DNA of 10,686 nucleotides from Saccoglossus kowalevskii (taxonomy: Eukaryota; Hemichordata; Enteropneusta; Harrimaniidae). The DNA lies in NCBI RefSeq assembly GCF_000003605.2, contig NW_003109113.1, forward strand, positions 16,415-27,100, read 5' to 3'. The notes below the pieces were generated by a model that ran no database searches, was not told the DNA's origin, and was given only the letters and a program-made list of their open reading frames with translations. Below, one piece after another: positions 8,278 through 10,686 of the stretch; within the stretch, counting starts at the first letter, position 1, and each line of letters starts with the position of its first letter. The translations under genes were made by a program, and so were the position numbers.

Positions 8278-8986
8278 ACAGCACTCTCATTATGTATATG
8301 AACAGAATCTGCTAGCTGTCATCAACCCAACATTGAAATCTGCTGATTTATTACTCACGATGTTTCTGGTTTTGTTCAAATTTCTTTTATCATCCGAATA
8401 TTGAATCCATAATGAGGACTGTTTAATATCCAAATTGACCAGCTTATGACCGCTGTACTGCAGAGTGCCAAATTAGGAATTTGAGTAACACCTCGTGCCT
8501 AATTGGAAGTAACACTGTAGTAAGAAGATAAACACAAAGTGTGGAGGAGAGTTATTGATTTATTACCTCACAGTGAAACTACCTACAACCTGTTGATTCA
8601 GCCTGTGATAACAAAATCAAGTACGCACTTCAAACTCTATCTTCAGGACAGCTTTTTTTTTTCATTCTTTTCGTTCACCTTAACTTGGATTTGACAACAC
8701 CACTTTCATAAAATGGTTCACTGCATAGACTGTGTCTGATTTGATTCCAGCCTCATTTTAATCTGCCGTCACTAAGCTGCTAAACTTTCTACTGGCTGGT
8801 ATGTGCGTTTCATATTGTTATGATGTGAGTTGTTCAAAGAACACTGCAGGGAATTGTTGTACATGTGTTGCTGAATAGTGTACATGCTATGCAGCCAAAC
8901 TGGGTCATGCATGCATTATTGTCCACTGAATGAAATAGTTATCGGGGTTCGAAGATTGTAGTTTTTACATCTATAGGGATACAGCC

Positions 8987-8994
8987 TATATAAA
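8987..8994 (+). promoter_or_regulatory. TATA-like box TATATAAA
   Basis: A close match to the TATA consensus. Any start site would be near 9020, about 1.2 kb upstream of the ATG at 10284. In AT-rich DNA such strings are common by chance, so support is weak. Confidence 0.12.
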
Positions 8995-9177
8995 TACTGT
9001 GGCCACAGTTTGAAGATAATTAATTTGACTACCAAGGGATGTCACAATTTAAATTAATTAAGTGATTATGACAAAATTTATTTATTATCTAGATCACATT
9101 AGAAACAAAAATATTCCTTCAAATTGTTTCAAGTGGCTTAGTTTTATTTTATATTCCTGCGATTTTTCACTGAAATC

Positions 9178-9197
9178 TTTATTTTATTTTATTTTAT
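9178..9197 (+). repeat. Short ATTTT microsatellite
   Basis: About four imperfect units of ATTTT; ordinary simple sequence. Confidence 0.6.
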
Positions 9198-10198
9198 AAA
9201 TTTGAGTGAGACTGAGAAAGCAAAACCAGATTTTAAGGACAAATCAGTGCAGGAGAAAATCAGTTTCAGTGAATGTGTGAAGGACATTGTTATCGTTCTG
9301 CATTATAATTTAACTGTGCGATTGAACCGATTTATTACTATGAGGACTCTTTGTTAATTTGTAGGCAGTTAAACTTACAAAACAAGTAGGAAATGAGTGC
9401 CTAGCCTAGTGTGGGTCAATAGAGGAAATTTCTTCACCTAGGGCCAGGTTAATAATCACTGATAGAAAAGCAGCTTAGCATTAGTTAAAAGCCACTCTTC
9501 TATTTGTTTTTCACAATACATTCATTTCGTGTCACTTTCTTTACAAATTTTATCGTCAAGATATTTTTGTTCTGAAGAGATAAACACAGACGTGTACAAT
9601 AGAAAGGGTGTCTAATAAATGAACACCATAAAAGTTTCTACTAAGTCTACTTTAATGCTTGACTTTAGGAATTGTCCTTGCTGTCATCTTTTTGTATAGA
9701 ACGCTGTGTGCTGGTTTTCTGCTGTCTTTAGCGTGAATAAGCCTTACGTGTGTGCGTGCTCCAGTGCTGTTCTGAAGCCAACTCAGAAGTGCTAATACGG
9801 TTGTCAAGATAACATCTCAAACCAGTCACCTCTTTGATGTAGGCACAGCGGTTGTGTTTTAATGCTGTTTGCTGACTCTGTAATCGGGCTATTTGCTTCT
9901 AGCAGTTACTTGTGACTTCATGAATTGCTGACCTTGTACCTTCACATTGGGTGTCTTCAAGCTATTCTTATGCTGCAATATCAAACCTATTCATTCTCAG
10001 ACTAAGAACAAATCTGTCGCACCACTCGGAAGAACACTTGTCTGCATTGCCTGAACAGTTCGTCCAGATTTCTACCGGAATATTTTCAGCAATCGCTGTG
10101 TTCATACAAAGTCACTGATTCTTTGACACATCACAAACCAACTTCTATTCCATAGTTACACCTCACTGACATCCGTGATGCAGTTACCGTAGTCATAT

Positions 10199-10212
10199 GA
10201 CTAATCTTTCAG
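10199..10212 (+). other. Candidate splice acceptor (CTAATCTTTCAG)
   Basis: A short pyrimidine-rich stretch ends in CAG at 10210-10212. If used, the exon would begin at 10213, 71 bp before the ATG at 10284, and the coding exon would be an internal exon carrying the start codon. The pyrimidine tract is short, and the CTAAT beside it is too near the AG to be the normal branch point, so an unspliced first exon is also possible. Confidence 0.3.
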
Positions 10213-10214
10213 AA

Positions 10215-10229
10215 ATGTCGTCAGTGTGA
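10215..10229 (+). CDS. Four-codon upstream ORF (MSSV)
   Basis: ATG-TCG-TCA-GTG-TGA lies 54 bp upstream of the ATG at 10284 and in the same frame. Its TGA (10227-10229) is the in-frame stop that closes the main frame upstream, which supports 10284 as the true initiation site. An A at -3 gives a fair initiation context. If it lies in the mRNA it could reduce translation of the main frame. Confidence 0.25.
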   Translation: MSSV

Positions 10230-10283
10230 TTACATCTATCAACATTCATCACAAGCAGTGTATCATTAAAACGTCCTTGCAAT

Positions 10284-10498
10284 ATGATGTACTTTAGAGG
10301 ATTTGTTGCACATATGGATGATGATGACCATATAACCTTCAAGAGAACATACTCTCCTAAGGAACCAGGAAGAGATTTACCATTTCTCAAGCCAAGACTT
10401 CATCCTCGTAAACGCCTTGCTGCCCTTCTACCATCTAACCGTTCCAGCTTACTGGATCGTCAGCATCCTTCCAGCTTACTGGATCGTCAGCATCCTTC
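10284..10498 (+). CDS. First coding exon, N-terminus of an unrecognised protein
   Basis: The frame opens at ATG 10284 (A at -3; a second ATG follows at once), closed upstream by TGA 10227-10229. It runs about 71 codons to a consensus donor GTAAGT at 10499, leaving two bases of a split Ser codon (phase 2). Reading through the donor meets TAA at 10500, so splicing is needed for a longer product. The protein starts MMYFRGFVAHMDDDD, then KRTYSPKEPGRDLPF, then a basic segment RLHPRKR, and ends in two copies of SSLLDRQHP. There is no signal peptide or membrane segment; composition suggests a disordered cytosolic or nuclear N-terminus with a possible proline-directed phosphosite (TYSP). I do not recognise the family. 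GC is higher than in flanking intron-like DNA. An alternative-promoter first exon is plausible. Confidence 0.6.
10442..10498 (+). repeat. Perfect 27-bp in-frame tandem duplication at exon end
   Basis: Copy one (10442-10468) and copy two (10469-10495) are identical at all 27 bases, and TTC (10496-10498) begins a third before the splice donor interrupts. Each unit encodes nine residues, giving SSLLDRQHP twice. TTC flanks the unit on both sides, as expected from slippage at short microhomology. Full identity, including silent positions, points to a recent event or an expandable coding minisatellite. Confidence 0.9.
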
Positions 10499-10504
10499 GT
10501 AAGT
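10499..10504 (+). other. Splice donor GTAAGT
   Basis: An exact match to the metazoan U1 donor core GTAAGT, directly after the open frame. It ends the exon in phase 2; sequence after it is AT-rich with stops in all frames, as expected for intron. Confidence 0.65.
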
Positions 10505-10686
10505 TTATATAAATATATTGCCCTGTATTATTGCATGTGAGTATGGGGTTCAATTGACCTAGGTTTGTGGTGTTACTCATTTATTTTACAGACATCATCT
10601 CTAGTTATTAACAACATTTAATTTGTTGATCCATGTCTATAATATCAATACTGACCTAGGAATGGCTAGCGTAATTCTCTAGGTAG
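10505..10686 (+). other. Start of intron (to window end)
   Basis: AT-rich sequence with no open frame following the donor; no acceptor with a following exon is seen before the window ends. Confidence 0.5.

Larger units (their letters stand above)
7380..9600. other. Gene-free AT-rich stretch
   Basis: About 2.2 kb with no supported gene. It contains an 8-bp hairpin around an A run (TTAGTTTG 7705-7712 with CAAACTAA 7727-7734), paired CRE half sites (8229-8277), a TATA-like string (8987-8994), a 10-bp inverted repeat (9017-9026 with 9051-9060) and a short ATTTT repeat (about 9178-9197). Confidence 0.5.
9640..10283 (+). other. Probable transcribed leader or promoter region of the 10284 exon
   Basis: GC and CpG rise by eye relative to the preceding kilobases, most clearly after about 9990, with no long open frame. 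Several short upstream ATG frames occur, such as ATG-AAT-TGC-TGA at 9920-9931. This fits a 5' leader or promoter-proximal DNA, not coding sequence. Where transcription starts, and whether part of this is intron, cannot be told. The left boundary is approximate. Confidence 0.3.

Noticed and set aside
8942-8958. GGTTCGAAGATTG as a tRNA B-box
   Set aside because: Lacks the terminal CC of the B-box and has no A-box or cloverleaf upstream.
6014-8961. About 15-bp near-match inverted repeat (ATCTTCGAAC near 6016, GTTCGAAGAT near 8948)
   Set aside because: Matches of this length and spacing are expected by chance in 10 kb.
10193-10390. 65-codon minus-strand open frame
   Set aside because: Antisense shadow of the plus-strand exon, which has a consensus donor and an in-frame upstream stop.
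1-10498. Direct splicing of the left-edge exon (donor 119) to the 10213 or 10259 acceptor
   Set aside because: The donor is phase 0; reading into 10259 in phase 0 hits a stop within about 13 codons, and the frame of the 10284 exon is closed by TGA at 10227. Other exons would be needed.
1-10686. CRISPR array, rRNA, phage or bacterial operon
   Set aside because: No regularly spaced repeats, no long dense ORFs and no ribosome-binding-site pattern; the sequence is eukaryotic in character.

Overview
This window looks like AT-rich, intron-rich animal nuclear DNA. Long stretches have no open frames, CpG is sparse except in two patches, and there are homopolymer runs, canonical GT/AG splice signals and several short non-autonomous transposon-like elements. 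A marine invertebrate such as a hemichordate, echinoderm, lancelet or mollusc would fit, but no gene here is diagnostic and the species call is inference. There is no bacterial or viral gene organisation, CRISPR array, complete tRNA gene or rRNA gene.

The left edge (about 1-215) is a CpG-rich patch. One frame is open on the + strand from base 2 to a stop at 143-145, with a possible splice donor at 119. The minus strand is open over the same bases, so the coding strand is uncertain. Two perfect CpG palindromes lie just to the right (184-193 and 202-213), and the second contains the promoter motif TCTCGCGAGA.

From about 215 to 9600 I see no convincing gene. The stretch holds a graveyard of small elements. 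The clearest is a 404-bp Tourist/Harbinger-like MITE at 642-1045, with about 31-bp terminal inverted repeats and TTA target duplications. Others are a 153-bp inverted-repeat element (2508-2660), an 89-bp retroposed 3' end with AATAAA, an A10 tail and 10-bp target duplications (3792-3880), a G-run (4049-4080) followed by a weak tRNA-like SINE head and a 200-bp foldback (4316-4515), and a 631-bp inverted-repeat element (6749-7379). A perfect CTCF-type motif inside a 9-bp inverted repeat lies at 1641-1675.

The right edge (about 9640-10498) rises in GC and CpG. It ends in the one well-supported coding exon, which begins at ATG 10284 and stops at a consensus donor GTAAGT at 10499. The exon encodes about 71 residues of a basic, probably disordered N-terminus that I do not recognise. 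It ends in a perfect in-frame 27-bp tandem duplication. The bases after 10499 are intron. The simplest reading is that the window covers intronic or intergenic DNA leading to a first coding exon of a + strand gene. The left-edge exon may belong to the same or another gene, and the sequence alone does not settle that.
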